Source of the DNA: Smallanthus sonchifolius
Taxonomy: Eukaryota; Streptophyta; Magnoliopsida; Asterales; Asteraceae
NCBI GenBank assembly: GCA_023525975.1
Contig: CM042023.1
Location: forward strand, 16,727,501-16,791,500
Direction of reading: 5' to 3'
DNA length: 64,000 nt
Position numbers and translations under genes: made by a program. Each line of letters opens with the position of its first letter. The stretch's first letter is position 1. Under the pieces are notes generated by a model, which was not told the DNA's origin, did no database searches, and was given only the letters and a program-made list of their open reading frames with translations. This document shows, one piece after another, positions 45,155 through 55,807 of the stretch.

Positions 45155-46921
45155 ATGGCAACGATGGCGCAATCACACGGTGGTGATGGTGGAGACGATG
45201 GATGTGGGGGTCCGTACAACTTAGAATCGGGTTGTGCGAGTGGTAAGTTACTTGTTAGTGTTTAATAGATGTATTTATAATTGCCTAACTTTCATGTGTC
45301 AATATAGGTAGTGCCTCACAAAAGAGGCGTTCTAAAGGAAAAAACCTCAAATTATATAAGAAATTTGAGGAAAATGGGAGGAAGCCTCTTGACATTGATG
45401 TTGAACTTCATGGCGGTGGCTACAAGTTCGTGGGTCCTAATGCAACTGATTTTATACGTGCTATCTCTTTGGAGGTTGAGAAGGTTGTCCTGCCATATTA
45501 TCCTAACTGGGCCAAGGTTCCAAATGAGAAGAAACAGACAGTATATCCCACTCTATTAGTAAGTATAGATGTTTTATAATCTTACAATTTCATAACTATT
45601 AGATTTTTTCTAATTACTTTCCACTTGTAGGAATATTTTAATCTGGACGCCTGGAGAAACACTGAAAAGTGGCAAGGCGTTCAACTCGGAATCACCGCCG
45701 AGTGTCAAAGGGCTTATAAAGACCGCAAGGGAGAGATGAAAGTTCATTTTCGACGAGAATGGGGGATATGATGATGTGGAGGCGGCGAGGAGTAATCCAC
45801 CACAAGATGTTGATCAAGAAACTTGGGATATTTTGATTAATCAGCTGTTTTTAAGTGCGGGCTATAAAAACCGCTCGGAGAATAACAAACAAAACCGAGC
45901 AAAACAACGCTACCCAAGTTTCCATGGCAGCAAATCATACGCCCAACGCCGACACATGGAGGTATGAAATACAGTTGTTATTATTATACAAACATGCTTA
46001 TTAATTCTTAGTGATATTATTTTTGTTTTTCACAGGGGACCGGCCCTATTGACGTGTTCAGATCAACCCATTATAAAGAAGGGACGGGCTGGGCCAATGA
46101 TTTTGCATCAACAGATTATGTAAGTGAAATTATTTTTTTGTTAAAACATCCAAGTTTGACTTTAACGGGTCAAAATGACCCAAACACAATTTAATAGACT
46201 TAAAACAAAATACTTTAACTTAAACGGGTCAAAATGACCCAAACACACTTTAATATACTTGGAACATCCAACTGTAACTTTAAACGGGTCAAAATGACCC
46301 AAACACACTTTAATAGACTTAGTACATCCAACTCGAGGCCAATTGTTGAATATGTTTGCTAGTATTATTAGTATTTGTTGTTATTAGTGTTGGTTGATTG
46401 GAATTTGTGAATTTGGGTCGTCTATTACTTATAGTTTAAAAGGTTGGTTATCCATTTTACAGCAGTTATGCTGTCGAATTTTAGTAAAATAGTCAACTGG
46501 TTGTTTATTACACTGTTTAATGCAGGACCGAATACAAGAGGAGTATACAATATCATCTGCTGAATCTGGTGGTGACACATCCACTATTGATGAGTTTGCA
46601 TGCATGGAGCGTGCCTTAGGTCATTGGCGTGGCCATATCCGGGGTGTTGGTCGTGTGGTGAGTAATCCCACACCGGATGTGTTCGGTACTCCCCCTCCAC
46701 AACCACATTGGCAAGACGTTGATCAACGTGTGGCTAGTCTTCAACAACAATTCCAAGAACAACAACAACGCGAAGCCCAACGAGAGGAAGAACAACGATT
46801 GCAAAATCAACAACTAGAGGAAGAACGTCGTGTGCATAATCAACAAATGCTTGAAATGCAACGACAAATGGATCAAATGCGTCAAATGTGGGAGCGCCGA
46901 ACTAGTAGCGATGATAATTAG
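45155..46921 (+). pseudogene. TNP1/TnpA-type CACTA accessory transposase, with one frameshift
   Basis: Five exons by frame and splice sites: 45155-45242, 45308-45558, 45631-45961, 46036-46119, 46526-46921. The protein (about 382 residues if the shift is ignored) has the plant En/Spm transposase domain: AISLEVEKVVLPYYPNWAKVP, ITAECQRAYKDRKGEMKVHF, YPSFHGSKSYAQRRH, then FACMERALGHWRGH. It ends in a Gln/Glu/Arg-rich coiled coil (about the last 70 residues). Exon 3 has one extra T in the run 45747-45750, which brings a stop at 45769; with that base discounted the frame and exon phase are whole. The extra T may be a true mutation or a sequencing error. TnpA-type proteins bind the subterminal repeats. 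Intron 4 holds three tandem copies at 46150-46330. Confidence 0.85.
46150..46330. repeat. Tandem repeat in intron 4
   Basis: Three copies of a unit near 60-80 bp, each containing the palindrome GGGTCAAAATGACCC followed by AAACACA.TTTAATA.ACTT. Confidence 0.8.
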
Positions 46922-47177
46922 CTTGGAGTTGTTGAGCCTTTGTAGTTGGTGTGGTGTTGTCTTGAACAATTTGCACATTTTTGTGTTTTGAATGTTTGAT
47001 TTGTCGGACAAGTTTGTGGGTCGAACAATTTGTATGCTTGTTTTACGTTTCGGATATTAGTTTTTATTGGATTTGAATGTTTGAATGGTTTATATATAAT
47101 TATTTGCAGGTTTTTGTTTTTAGAAATTTAATATTTCTGGAAAAATATTAAAAATTAAAAAACAAAAAAAAAACAGA
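46922..47177. other. 3' region of the TnpA-type gene
   Basis: Short 3' untranslated and spacer sequence between the stop codon and the right palindrome array. Nothing else seen. Confidence 0.5.
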
Positions 47178-47540
47178 AAGACCTATACCGACGACATGTC
47201 GTCGGGATAGGTCTTTTTTAAAAATTATTAAAAAAAATGAAAAAAACCTATACCGACGACATGTCGTCGGGATAGGTCTTTTTAAAAATTATTAAAAAAA
47301 ATGAAAAAAACCCTATACCGACGACATGTCGTCGGTATAGAATTTCTTTTTGAATTATTTAATTAGACCCATGTCGTCGGTATAGGCTGACCTATACCGA
47401 CGACAGTTATACCGACGACAATCTTGGGCTATTGGGACGAAGCAATCCCGACGACACCTATCCCGACGACAAGTCATCGGGATAGCTTATGCCGACGACA
47501 AGTCGTCGCTATAGGGTCAAAAAAAGTCGTCGGTATAGAG
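47178..47540. repeat. 3' subterminal palindrome array of the CACTA element
   Basis: Three full palindromes of the CGACGACATGTCGTCG type (near 47180, 47248, 47310), each after a short A-rich repeat, then a denser run of half sites (GTCGTCGG and CCGACGAC) close to the right end. Mirrors the 5' array. Confidence 0.9.
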
Positions 47541-47759
47541 TGAAATTGTTGTAGTGGTATAATATCATTGTTGTGCATTGTATCATGTTTTTAACAATAT
47601 ATTATGGGGAACCCAAAAAAGGGGAACCATGTGTTTCACATGAGAAAAACTAGTAAAAACTCAATTTCACATGTGAAAAACTCATTTCAACATAATTTTT
47701 TTTGTAGTTTTTGCATATGAACACATTTAAAAGTGATTCTAACAAAAAAAATTCGTTTG

Positions 47760-48076
47760 TTTGTTTAGTTTTTTTTACGTCCTGATATAAATTTTGTTAA
47801 AAATGTAGTTGTATTCAAATTTAGGTATCGTGGGTTATATCGACTGACGGTAACGTGCTGGTACCGTGAAAAATGAGATCGACACCAACTGAAAAACATC
47901 GGTGCCATTATATAACTGTATTTTATTTATGTTTCGATCTCCACAACAGAGTCGCTGTAACTTCATACGTTTCTTTTATGTATTTAACCATGTGTTTTTT
48001 CTTAGCGACGTTAGTGTCACAGTCTCAACCGTTTAAGGTCCGCATCCAGCCGCGGAGCGCGGGGAAAATTTTCTCG
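47760..48076 (+). mobile_element. Helitron 3' end, partial
   Basis: The last 150 bases (ACTTCATACGTTTCTTTTATGT, TTTAAGGTCCGC) match the Helitron end at 50950-51079. A GC hairpin CCGCGGAGCGCGG is followed by TTTTCTCGT, a mutated CTAG border. The 5' border was not found; GGTACCG-type sequence at 47826-47910 may be part of it. Confidence 0.62.
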
Positions 48077-48102
48077 TTAATTATGTAATCATATGTTGCG
48101 TA

Positions 48103-48369
48103 TTTTTTTAAACGGCCAACAATTACTATAAGCCCGGCCACCCGGGTAAACCCATTAGCAAAGGCCACACAAGCCCGCGAACGCAGACAACGTTGGTGAC
48201 CCGGCCCGCTCACCATTCCAGAGGAAACCCATCACCCGAAGGCCCACTGGTGGTAAAACCATGGCCCACCTGAACATATTGAACAAGTGAGTCTTGAACC
48301 CATGATCTCCACATTGGAAGGCCATGGGGGTGCCTCCTCCCAAACCAATTGATCTGAGGCTCATAGGCA
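48103..48369 (-). mobile_element. tRNA-derived SINE (267 bp)
   Basis: Minus-strand element with a Pol III B box GGTTCAAGACTC at 48300-48289, a weaker A box near 48345-48334 (TGGTTTGGGAGG) and a short A tail (T7 at 48103-48109 on the plus strand). A perfect 10 bp duplication ATGTTGCGTA flanks it (48093-48102, 48370-48379). Confidence 0.85.
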
Positions 48370-48379
48370 ATGTTGCGTA

Positions 48380-49128
48380 ATTACGTACAATAATTATTCA
48401 AGTTTTGATTATAATTACGGAACCTAATTTTATAATTACGCTGCCTATTTTATACGCACATACATAATTAGGCATGTTATACGCATGATACATTAGTTTT
48501 TTTTTAAGTTGATTTTTTTAAGTATAACAATACTATAGTCAAATTAGAGAAAATAAAATGCCCGATTTTACGGTGTGAAAATAGTCAACAATTTTAGGCT
48601 ATTTCAATTTTACACATCCAAGACTTTTCATGTGTGAACTTTGCTAATCTGGAAGTGTCCAATGATCTAAACCATTAATTCTCTTGATCAATGGTCTGTA
48701 TTCGCTTCATACATTTCACGTTAATTTGGCATTGTATTTGATCCTAATTATATATATATTTTGGGAAATCGTTGAAAATTGATAAATTTTAGGAAATCAT
48801 TGATTGATAAAATCGGGTCCCTAACGATGAAATTTGGATCAAACAACTGCTCCAAATCGCTCATCAAGATCTTTCTGTCAACTGGTATGGGCTCGGTGAC
48901 TCTAAATATAGCCCAAGTTCACCCGTTTCAAATTTGAGTCATTTATGTTATGTTTTTCCTGTAGTACTGGAATCCTAGAGAAGAAAACATCGAGTATTTT
49001 GATTAAACGCGTGCAACCAAACCAATCTGGGAAAGGAAACAAAGTACGAGGCATATGTTGAGAAAATGAAAACGTTAGCATTCTGTCTTTCCTTATTGGT
49101 ATTGAAAAAAAAAGATTAACCTAGCTAT
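48380..49128. other. Upstream intergenic region of the oleosin gene
   Basis: A/T-rich. No gene or clear repeat. Distal promoter function is possible but not visible. Confidence 0.4.
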
Positions 49129-49204
49129 ACGTGTCAATCAGCCAGGAACTTTAATCTCATGCAAGCTCTCTCCACGGACAACAACGACTGACCGTCATCA
49201 CGTG
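49129..49204 (+). promoter_or_regulatory. Seed/ABA-type promoter motifs of the oleosin gene
   Basis: ACGTGTC (ABRE-like) at 49129-49135, the RY motif CATGCA at 49158-49163 and a G-box CACGTG at 49199-49204 lie within 150 bases of the start codon. RY and ABRE/G-box pairs are the usual control sites of seed-maturation genes recognised by B3 factors (ABI3/FUS3) and bZIP factors. Activity here is inferred. Confidence 0.68.
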
Positions 49205-49274
49205 CACCGCCATCGATCGCCTCCTTTTTCCTTCCTTTTTAACACAACTCCACCTCTTCACATCATCATTAACC

Positions 49275-49718
49275 ATGGCTCACAACCAGCAATACCAATA
49301 TCAGCCGCAGCTGTCACACCAAGTCGTCAAGACGGCCACCGCCGTAACCTTGGGAGGGTCCCTGATGGTCCTGTCGGGAGTTCTACTGGCGGCCACGGTG
49401 ATTGGTCTTGTGGTGGCAACGCCGGTGCTGGTTATCTTCAGCCCGGTATTGTTACCGGCGTTGTTAACCCTTTGTCTGATATTGAGCGGGTTTCTGACCG
49501 CCGGGGGGTTGGGTGCAACGGCTACGTTTGTGTTTTACTGGATGTACCGTTACGTGACCGGGAAACATCCGGTGGGTTCTCATCAGCTGGACGTGGCACG
49601 GGAGAAGATAGCCGGAGCGGCAACGGAGGTGAGGCAGAAGGCGGAGCAGTTGGGTCATCAGACGGGGAGAAGCACTGGTCAAGGTCATCAGGTTAGTGTG
49701 GAGCATCACCAGGCGTAA
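49275..49718 (+). CDS. Oleosin (low-molecular-weight type)
   Basis: Intronless, 147 residues, start in good context (ACCATGGC). It coats oil bodies: a short polar N-terminus (1-18) is followed by an unbroken hydrophobic hairpin (about 23-92) with the proline knot P50-X5-S56-P57-X3-P61, then an amphipathic C-terminus (about 100-125, LDVAREKIAGAATEVRQKAE) and a Gln/His-rich tail. All key knot residues are present. The length and lack of a C-terminal insertion fit the L class. The upstream RY and G-box motifs fit seed expression. An AATAAA at 49820-49825 is a likely polyadenylation signal. No neighbouring gene of the same pathway is seen. Confidence 0.96.
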   Translation: MAHNQQYQYQPQLSHQVVKTATAVTLGGSLMVLSGVLLAATVIGLVVATPVLVIFSPVLLPALLTLCLILSGFLTAGGLGATATFVFYWMYRYVTGKHPVGSHQLDVAREKIAGAATEVRQKAEQLGHQTGRSTGQGHQVSVEHHQA

Positions 49719-50074
49719 TTGTTGATTAGACATTAGTACCAGTATTTACGGAGGCACTATGTGTATGTATGTGTGTTTTTGTTTATGTATGTTGTGGGCG
49801 TGTAATGGTATGTATGATTAATAAACATTATTATTAATATTATCTTACCCCTTAAAAACCAACGTCCGTGGCCACTTTCAAGCAACCGAAAAAAGGTTTA
49901 CTAATGGTTCTTGTGCTTCTATTTTCATACAGTAACCTTCAGGTTTTTAAATTTTTAAATATATCCTTTAAGTTTATAAAGTTTTAATTTTATCCCTTAA
50001 TAAAATTCTCAACTCTACCCCTTAAATTTCTAAACTCTCAACCTTAACCCTCAAATTTCGTTTCTTTTTTCTGT
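49719..50074. other. Oleosin 3' UTR and flank
   Basis: Contains AATAAA at 49820. The rest is A/T-rich, leading into a Helitron-related region. Confidence 0.5.
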
Positions 50075-51079
50075 AACTTTTTTTATATTCGTTTGTAAAG
50101 GTTAGGGGCTGTTTGGTAGCATCTTATAATCTTATGATAATTAAGAGACTACCTCTTAATGGTTCAAAGCCTCTTAATGATTAAGAGGTAAGAGGCCATG
50201 TAACTTGTGAGAACTTACCATTAAGATGTTACCTCTTAATCATTCATACTTAAGGTTATCTCTTAACCATTAAGAGGCTTTGAACCATTAAGAGATAACT
50301 TTTTAATGACATTAAGAGGTTACCAAACAGGGCCTTAGTATTTTCTATTTTTATTTTGTTTTTACTTTGTTAATAACTTTCTTAACGAAATTGTCGCTTC
50401 AATGTTAACTTTTTCTTTACCTTTTTTTATATTCGTTTGTAAAAATTAGTTTTTTCTATTTTTACTTTGTTACTAACTTCTTTAACGAATTTGTCGTTTC
50501 AATGTTAACTTCTATTCGCGTCGCAATTTATCTGTTTTTCGATCTCAAAAATCGAGTCGTAGCAACTTCATACTCGGTCGACTTTTTTCACCGACAAAAC
50601 CTCCCATCAACTTTGTAAGTTGGCAAAACTTACCCCTCAAGTTTCATTTTGACCCCTTCAAGTTTATAAAGTTTCGAGTTTACTCCCTGCATATATAATC
50701 TGATTTTTCCTAATTTAAAAAAAAATAATTTTTTTGTTGTGTTTAATCTTTTTTCTTGGTGTCCCTGTATATATTTTATTATACTTATTTACAAGTGTAC
50801 CACAACTCCTTCCTTAACTTTGTAAAATGTCAAAACTTGATGTCTTTCCCCCACAATCACGCTACGTGCCACCTGCCTGTTTGTCCGTCTTAATTTTTTT
50901 TGGGTTTTTTCCTTTTGTTTTGTTATATTTTTTCTATTGAGCTAAACGAGTTGTCGTAAATTCATACGTTTCTTTTATGTACTTAATCACATTTCTTTTT
51001 GTGTTTAGTCATGATAATGTCACCGCCTCAAACGTTTAAGGTCCGCTCCCGCCGCGAAGCGCGGAGACTAATTTTCTAG
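50075..51079 (+). mobile_element. Helitron-related region ending in a canonical 3' terminus
   Basis: The 3' end at 51079 has the hairpin CCGCCGCGAAGCGCGG, about 15 bases, then CTAG followed by T. The preceding 130 bases match 47940-48076. An internal tandem duplication (50075-50412 and 50428-50510, both starting TTTATATTCGTTTGTAAA) is interrupted in copy 1 by a Tourist-like MITE. The 5' end is not fixed. Confidence 0.65.
50105..50334. mobile_element. Tourist-like MITE (230 bp)
   Basis: Inverted ends GGGGCTGTTTGGTA and TACCAAACAGGGCC with a TTA duplication (50102-50104, 50335-50337), as for PIF/Harbinger Tourist elements. The interior repeats TTAAGAGG and CCTCTTAA. The second copy of the host tandem duplication at about 50450-50460 reads GTAAAAATTAG with a single TTA, the unoccupied site. 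Confidence 0.88.
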
Positions 51080-51120
51080 TTAAATATATACTTCTATTAA
51101 ATAGGATAAATTCTTGATTT

Positions 51121-51308
51121 TATAATATAATTTTAAAAAAATAATAACCTTTATCTTTATACATATTTGCATCAACAGACCTTAATCTTTAATAATTACG
51201 CTGTACACCCTTTATGTACATTGTTTGTAACAAATTAGGACCTTTAGTCTAACTTCTGTTAATTATTTTCGTTAAATCCATGTTAAATGACTAATTTACC
51301 CTTTTGTT
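51121..51308. repeat. Long inverted repeat, left arm
   Basis: About 185 bp homologous in inverse orientation to 53298-53475. Shared words include GACCTTAATCTTTAATAATTACG and TTATGTACATTGTTTGTAAC with its complement. The pair may be the ends of a MULE-like element (about 2.35 kb) or two opposed copies of one repeat. No target duplication found. Confidence 0.75.
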
Positions 51309-51824
51309 TAAAAAAACCATACTTAATCATCTTCTTCTCCAATCCATCTTTATAAGAACCCTAATCCAAATATAAAATACCTTAAAACTCGTGGAATCTC
51401 TTATATGAAGAAGAAAGTACCTCAATTATATATTCTAGCCTCCCTCTATGTCATCGTCACATGACCCTTATTTCTCCTTTCTCCGTTTTTGCAAAAGCCC
51501 ATCTTGGAAGTTTTCGGTGGCCACTCCGGCGAACTCCCAAACCAACTAAACAACCCCGACATTAAAATTTATAGTACGTTTATACCTCTCCGCCCTGTAC
51601 GAACCTGCAACACGAAGTTTGCTATCGGAAGCCATCGTTCAGCCGTCAAGAGCCCTGCAATACGAAACTTACCGTACGCTTGACCAGGTGACCTCTATGT
51701 TCTTGTGCTAATATACCTTACACATAGTCACATAGTAAATTCGTAGGTTATCGATGGCCTTAATCGTGTTCGTATTAGTCGGTTAAGGGCCTCTGTTTTC
51801 TTTAACTTGTCGAGATCATGACAG
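51309..51824. other. Unassigned sequence inside the inverted-repeat pair
   Basis: A 64-codon plus frame at 51489 contains protein-like stretches (for example GGHSGELPNQLNNPDI), but no family match I can defend. It may be a captured fragment if the arms are MULE ends. Confidence 0.35.
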
Positions 51825-52372
51825 GCCGAGCCGGGCCACCGGCCAGAGCTCATTTTTTTAGGGGCCTAAAATTTTTATATTATATGTTATATATATATAT
51901 ATATGATTTTTTATAAAATTTTATATACCCGTTTTATATATTGGGAACTTTTTATAAAAACTTAAAAATATATTGGGCCCTTTTTATAATGGTTGGGCCC
52001 TCTTTAATCTTTATAATGGTTGAACCCTCTTTAATCTTTATAATGTAATGGTTGAGTCCTCTTTAATCTTTATAATCTAATGGTTGGGCCCTAATTCGTT
52101 TAATCTTTATAATGTAAATATGTAATGGTTGATTGGTTGGGCCCTAATCCAGTAATCCATTTAATCTTTATAATGTAAATATGTTATGGTTAGGCCCTAA
52201 TTTTTATAAATAAATATGTAATGGTTGATTGGTTGGGCCCTATATTTTTTCTATGTTAATTGCTATAACGCTAATCATTGTTTAAAAAATTTTTAGTTTA
52301 TATATTTTATTCGTAGGGGCCTTTTTTTCTAGCTCGACCAGGGCACTTAAATCCTCAGGACCGACCCCGGTC
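51825..52372. repeat. hAT-like repeat with internal GGTTGGGCCCT minisatellite
   Basis: Bounded by GGCCGAGCCGGGCC on the left and GACCGACCCCGGTC on the right. 51985-52240 holds five to six degenerate copies of a unit with AATGGTTGGGCCCT and TTTAATCTTTATAATG. No coding. Confidence 0.55.
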
Positions 52373-53136
52373 AAGATATCTAACGACCGGTGATGGAAAT
52401 TAAACCACTGTAAATATGTTTGTTTTTAAGTGAAGTCCTAACCCACTAGTATTTAATCATCATTGCAAGTTTTTTTTAAATGTTTATTGTTATTCAAAGA
52501 AAAAAAAAATAACAAATCTTGTACATATATATGTTTTAAAGCAGATCACGTCTTTTGTTTGAATAGTTAAATGGTTAGTTTTCTTGCGTTAGATATATTT
52601 ATATAATTCTATATAGATAGATAGATATTACTATTACTAATAACAACAATTTGCTAGGTCGGTTCCTCACTGTTCATCACACTTGGTCCATGTTTATTTA
52701 CTTTTTCTTCTACTTCTTTATGTTTTACGTTTATTTACTTTTTCTTCTCATTCTTTATGTTTTTTCCTTCCGTTTGTATAAGACCCTCAAACTTTAGGCT
52801 TTCAAAAGTTTGTGCAAATGGTTCTCCACATATGTTAGTGTACTCCAAAAAATTTGATGTTTAATTACTCAGAAGCCCTGAAATTCTAATCTTTTTTTAT
52901 TTTTATTTATTTTTTTAATTGGTCTTCATGGTTTTCGAAGATATCGTCTCTAAATGTTTTTTTCAACTTTTTTACGTTTGATGCCGAGCCGACTTAACGC
53001 GTACCCCGTCGCACCTCACATGTTTCCTTTTTATTAACATTTACGCTTACGTTTCTGTTTAAATTTTCCGCCGTGTTAACTTTATTTTTAAAAATCGATC
53101 GGTGTCCCGCCGCGCAGCGCGGGTGCAACTTGCTAG
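52373..53136 (+). mobile_element. Helitron 3' terminus with undefined 5' side
   Basis: The end at 53136 has CCCGCCGCGCAGCGCGGG (hairpin), GTGCAACTTG, then CTAG followed by T, a textbook Helitron 3' end. The region before it is A/T-rich without genes; the true 5' border could lie anywhere after about 52370. Confidence 0.6.
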
Positions 53137-53297
53137 TTTATCAGTATTTTGCAATGTTATAAGTTGCAACAAGAGGTGAAGTTTTCCAAGTGCAGTAAAA
53201 AATGGGGTTTTTGTTTTATTTTTTATTTTTTTTATTTCTACAGTTTTGAGTAAGTTAAACAACAGTCACTCAAATATGATCCTTTTGCTGTTTTTAA

Positions 53298-53475
53298 ATA
53301 AGGGTAGTTTGATTTTTTTTAAAATGTTTAATAGAAAATTTAACCTCAGTTAGTGTAAAGGCCCTAATTTGTTACAAACAATGTACATAAAGGATGTCCA
53401 ACGTAATTATTAAAGATTAAGGTCTGTAGATATAAATATGTATAAAGATAAATGTTATTTTCTGTAATTTAGTCT
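53298..53475. repeat. Long inverted repeat, right arm
   Basis: Inverse partner of 51121-51308. Confidence 0.75.
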
Positions 53476-54098
53476 AAACTATTCAAAAGTTATTTAATTT
53501 TATAAAAATTAGTGCAACTATTATTTAATTAAAAAGATCAAAAGAAGTGTTAAATTTTCTCTTTTTACTCGTTCCATTGATTTTCACTTCTAATTAATTA
53601 TAAAAATGATCTTTAATTCATCTTAACTATTAAATTAGTATAATCAAGAGTCCAAGTTATTTTATACATTTTATGCTAAATGTGTTATGTACGCGATTCT
53701 GCTTCTATCATTAGAGTTATGGGTATTCTAGTCTTTTTAAACCATCCCCATTTTATACATTTTATGCTAAATGTGTGATGTGTTATGTACACAATTCTAC
53801 TTATGTCGTTAAGTTATGGGTATTTTAGTCTTTTTAAACCATCCCTAAAATATATTAATAAATTTTTTTTATCTGCATGAAATTACCAATTCAACTAGAA
53901 TATATCAATACATATCAATAAATATCGCCATCCCTAAAATATGTGATGAAATTAATTTAATTGACACTTAAATATCAATAAAATTGCCTATCCGTGAGAA
54001 AATATCACAATTTCACTTGATATTTTTAAATCTAAGCAAATTGTTAAAATAATGATGGTACTGATTTGTGGATGGCTCTGTTTAGTTACATTAAGATC
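53476..54098. other. Intergenic, A/T-rich
   Basis: Contains two diverged copies of a segment with TTTTATGCTAAATGTGT and GGGTATT.TAGTCTTTTTAAACC (53660-53745 and 53745-53845), a local tandem duplication of about 90 bp. No gene. Confidence 0.55.
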
Positions 54099-54531
54099 CT
54101 AGTTTAGAACCCCGTGTCTACACACGAGGTGAAAAATATCAATACATAAAATTCTTAAATCTTTATATATATATTTTACAGATGTAAAAATGTATTACAT
54201 ATACGAAGGATAGAAAACATAATTTAAAACATGTAAAAATTAATATATAATTGGGTTTCGAAAAAACGTTAATTACTATTTAATTTGACTTTCATTTACT
54301 ATTTGATTGAAAATAAAAGTTACATAATTAGATTTCAAAGTTTTTTATAATAAGGAATAATTTAAAATAAATGTGTTTTATTATTATAATTAGTATTTTC
54401 ATTAAAAATATAATTATTATTAAAAGATATATGTGTATTTAATATAAGAGAGATGTGGGAAAAAAATGATGGGAATGAATATGGAGACGACACGTGGCAT
54501 GGAAAAACTTTTATTTATTATATAGTATAGA
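54099..54531 (-). mobile_element. Non-autonomous Helitron (433 bp)
   Basis: The minus strand starts TCTATACTATATAATAAATA after an A. It has the hairpin CCTCGTGTGTAGACACGGGG and ends in CTAG at 54099. The base after CTAG is G rather than the expected T. The start resembles that of the Helitron at 37240. Confidence 0.72.
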
Positions 54532-54796
54532 TTTAACAAATAATCAAACAATTTTGTTAAACTATATGTCATGTTTGTCATTAGAAGCAATTTTCGGGGG
54601 ACAAGTTTTGATCTCTAATGATTTTTTTCAAAAAGTTCTACTATATTTATCTTAAATACTCTAACAGACTCTAGTTAATACATCATTCATGATTAATATA
54701 CAATTCAAAAATGATTCTTACATAAATCCTACTATATTCTTATTTTTTTTCTAAATAAAAGATAGACAGTAAAAATACCCAAAAATCACAATAAAA
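54532..54796. other. Non-coding spacer
   Basis: A/T-rich; nothing recognised before the tRNA gene. Confidence 0.4.
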
Positions 54797-54868
54797 GCGT
54801 CCATTGTCTAATGGATAGGACAGAGGTCTTCTAAACCTTTAGTATAGGTTTAAATTCTATTAGACGCA
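54797..54868 (+). tRNA. tRNA-Arg (anticodon UCU), probably decayed
   Basis: 72 bases with a cloverleaf layout: acceptor start GCGTCCA, D arm GTCTAATGGATAGGAC, anticodon arm GAGGTCTTCTAAACCTT (anticodon TCT), T arm ATAGGTTTAAATTCTAT and 3' GACGCA. A T7 run follows at once as a Pol III terminator. Against the plant nuclear tRNA-Arg(UCU) as I remember it, changes are all C to T or G to A: the B box core GTTCAAATC is GTTTAAATT, the variable loop has A for G, and the 3' acceptor strand has A for G, leaving a C-A mismatch at position 6. Function is doubtful. Confidence 0.78.
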
Positions 54869-55006
54869 ATTTTTTTCCAGATATTTTTTTAGATTTCGAG
54901 ATCCAAAAATAAATTTTGAATGGTTTGAATAACTTTTAAATTCCTCGACTTTCCGCAATGCATTTATGGGTTCAGGGGGCGGAGTTCTTGAGTCCCACTG
55001 TCTCTT

Positions 55007-55203
55007 TTTTTTTGAATGGCAACACTTAGATATTCTAGGATAATTGGGTTTCCCCGGGGCAACACCTAGAACATCTAGGGCAGCTCACCACATGAGGAAC
55101 CCCCCAACTGGGTAAACCCCCTGACCTGACCACATACTCCTTTTTTGCTGTTGCCAGGATTCAAACCCAAGACCTCTATTATAAAAAGTATTAGGGCTAC
55201 CAT
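55007..55203 (-). mobile_element. tRNA-derived SINE (197 bp)
   Basis: Minus strand: A box TGGTAGCCCTA near 55203-55193, B box GGGTTTGAATCC at 55168-55157, poly-A tail (T run 55007-55013 plus). Flanked by a 13 bp duplication CCCACTGTCTCTT/CCCGCTGTCTCTT (54994-55006, 55204-55216) with one mismatch. Confidence 0.82.
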
Positions 55204-55216
55204 CCCGCTGTCTCTT

Positions 55217-55807
55217 AGTTTAGGTTGTGGTAAGTCTCAGTTTATCTCTTTGTTTCAAATAGGCACCCCTTCTTTGTGCAGGTCATCTGAAAAACCATTA
55301 GTAATACTATTATTAAGTTACTGTTATGAATAATGAAGGTAGCACGCTAGCAGTCTGCTAAATTTATTTTTTCTTTATTTTCACTCTTTATACTTTATAT
55401 AACTTACGCTTTTAACCCGTTTAATTATGTATTAATTCCGTTATTATATAATTACTTTCGTTCGTTTACTTTTTTTAAACGGATTGCATGGCTGCTTTTA
55501 TTTCTTTTTACTCAACGTTCCGATATAATTTTTTTTAAAACGGAGTTGTATTCAAAATCAAATATTTTTTTTGTATCGTAACCTATAGAGATTGTCGTTA
55601 CCGTTATGGTACCGTGACGACCCGAACTTATTATGAGCGAACATTATCGGTATTCGCTTTTATGTTTTTCGACGGCCTGAACCGATAACGAGCAAACTCC
55701 TACCGCAGGGCTTTGACGAAAAACGACCAAACTTCCGCGCCGACGCGCAAGTGTTTGTTTATACAAGCTTATTCAAAAAAAAAATTTTCGTTCTACGTAG
55801 ATACATC
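55217..55807. other. Non-coding; probable body of a Helitron
   Basis: 55480-55760 includes AACGTTCCGATATAA, GGAGTTGTATTCAAA and GGTACCGTGACGA, which resemble parts of 47770-47870. It is probably the same Helitron family that ends at 56201. Confidence 0.5.

Larger units (their letters stand above)
39617..47556 (+). mobile_element. Complete CACTA (En/Spm) transposon, 7940 bp
   Basis: Left end CACTACAAGAAAA and right end (inverted) CACTACAACAATT are short CACTA inverted repeats. They are flanked by a perfect 3 bp duplication GTA (39614-39616, 47557-47559). Palindromic subterminal arrays occupy both ends. Two genes on the plus strand correspond to the large TNP2/TnpD-type transposase and the TNP1/TnpA-type accessory protein. 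One gene has a frameshift and the other an in-frame stop before its tail, so this copy may have lost autonomy recently. Confidence 0.95.

Noticed and set aside
49202..49696. 164-codon plus ORF overlapping oleosin
   Set aside because: Out-of-frame shadow; the oleosin frame has the proline knot and hydrophobic hairpin.
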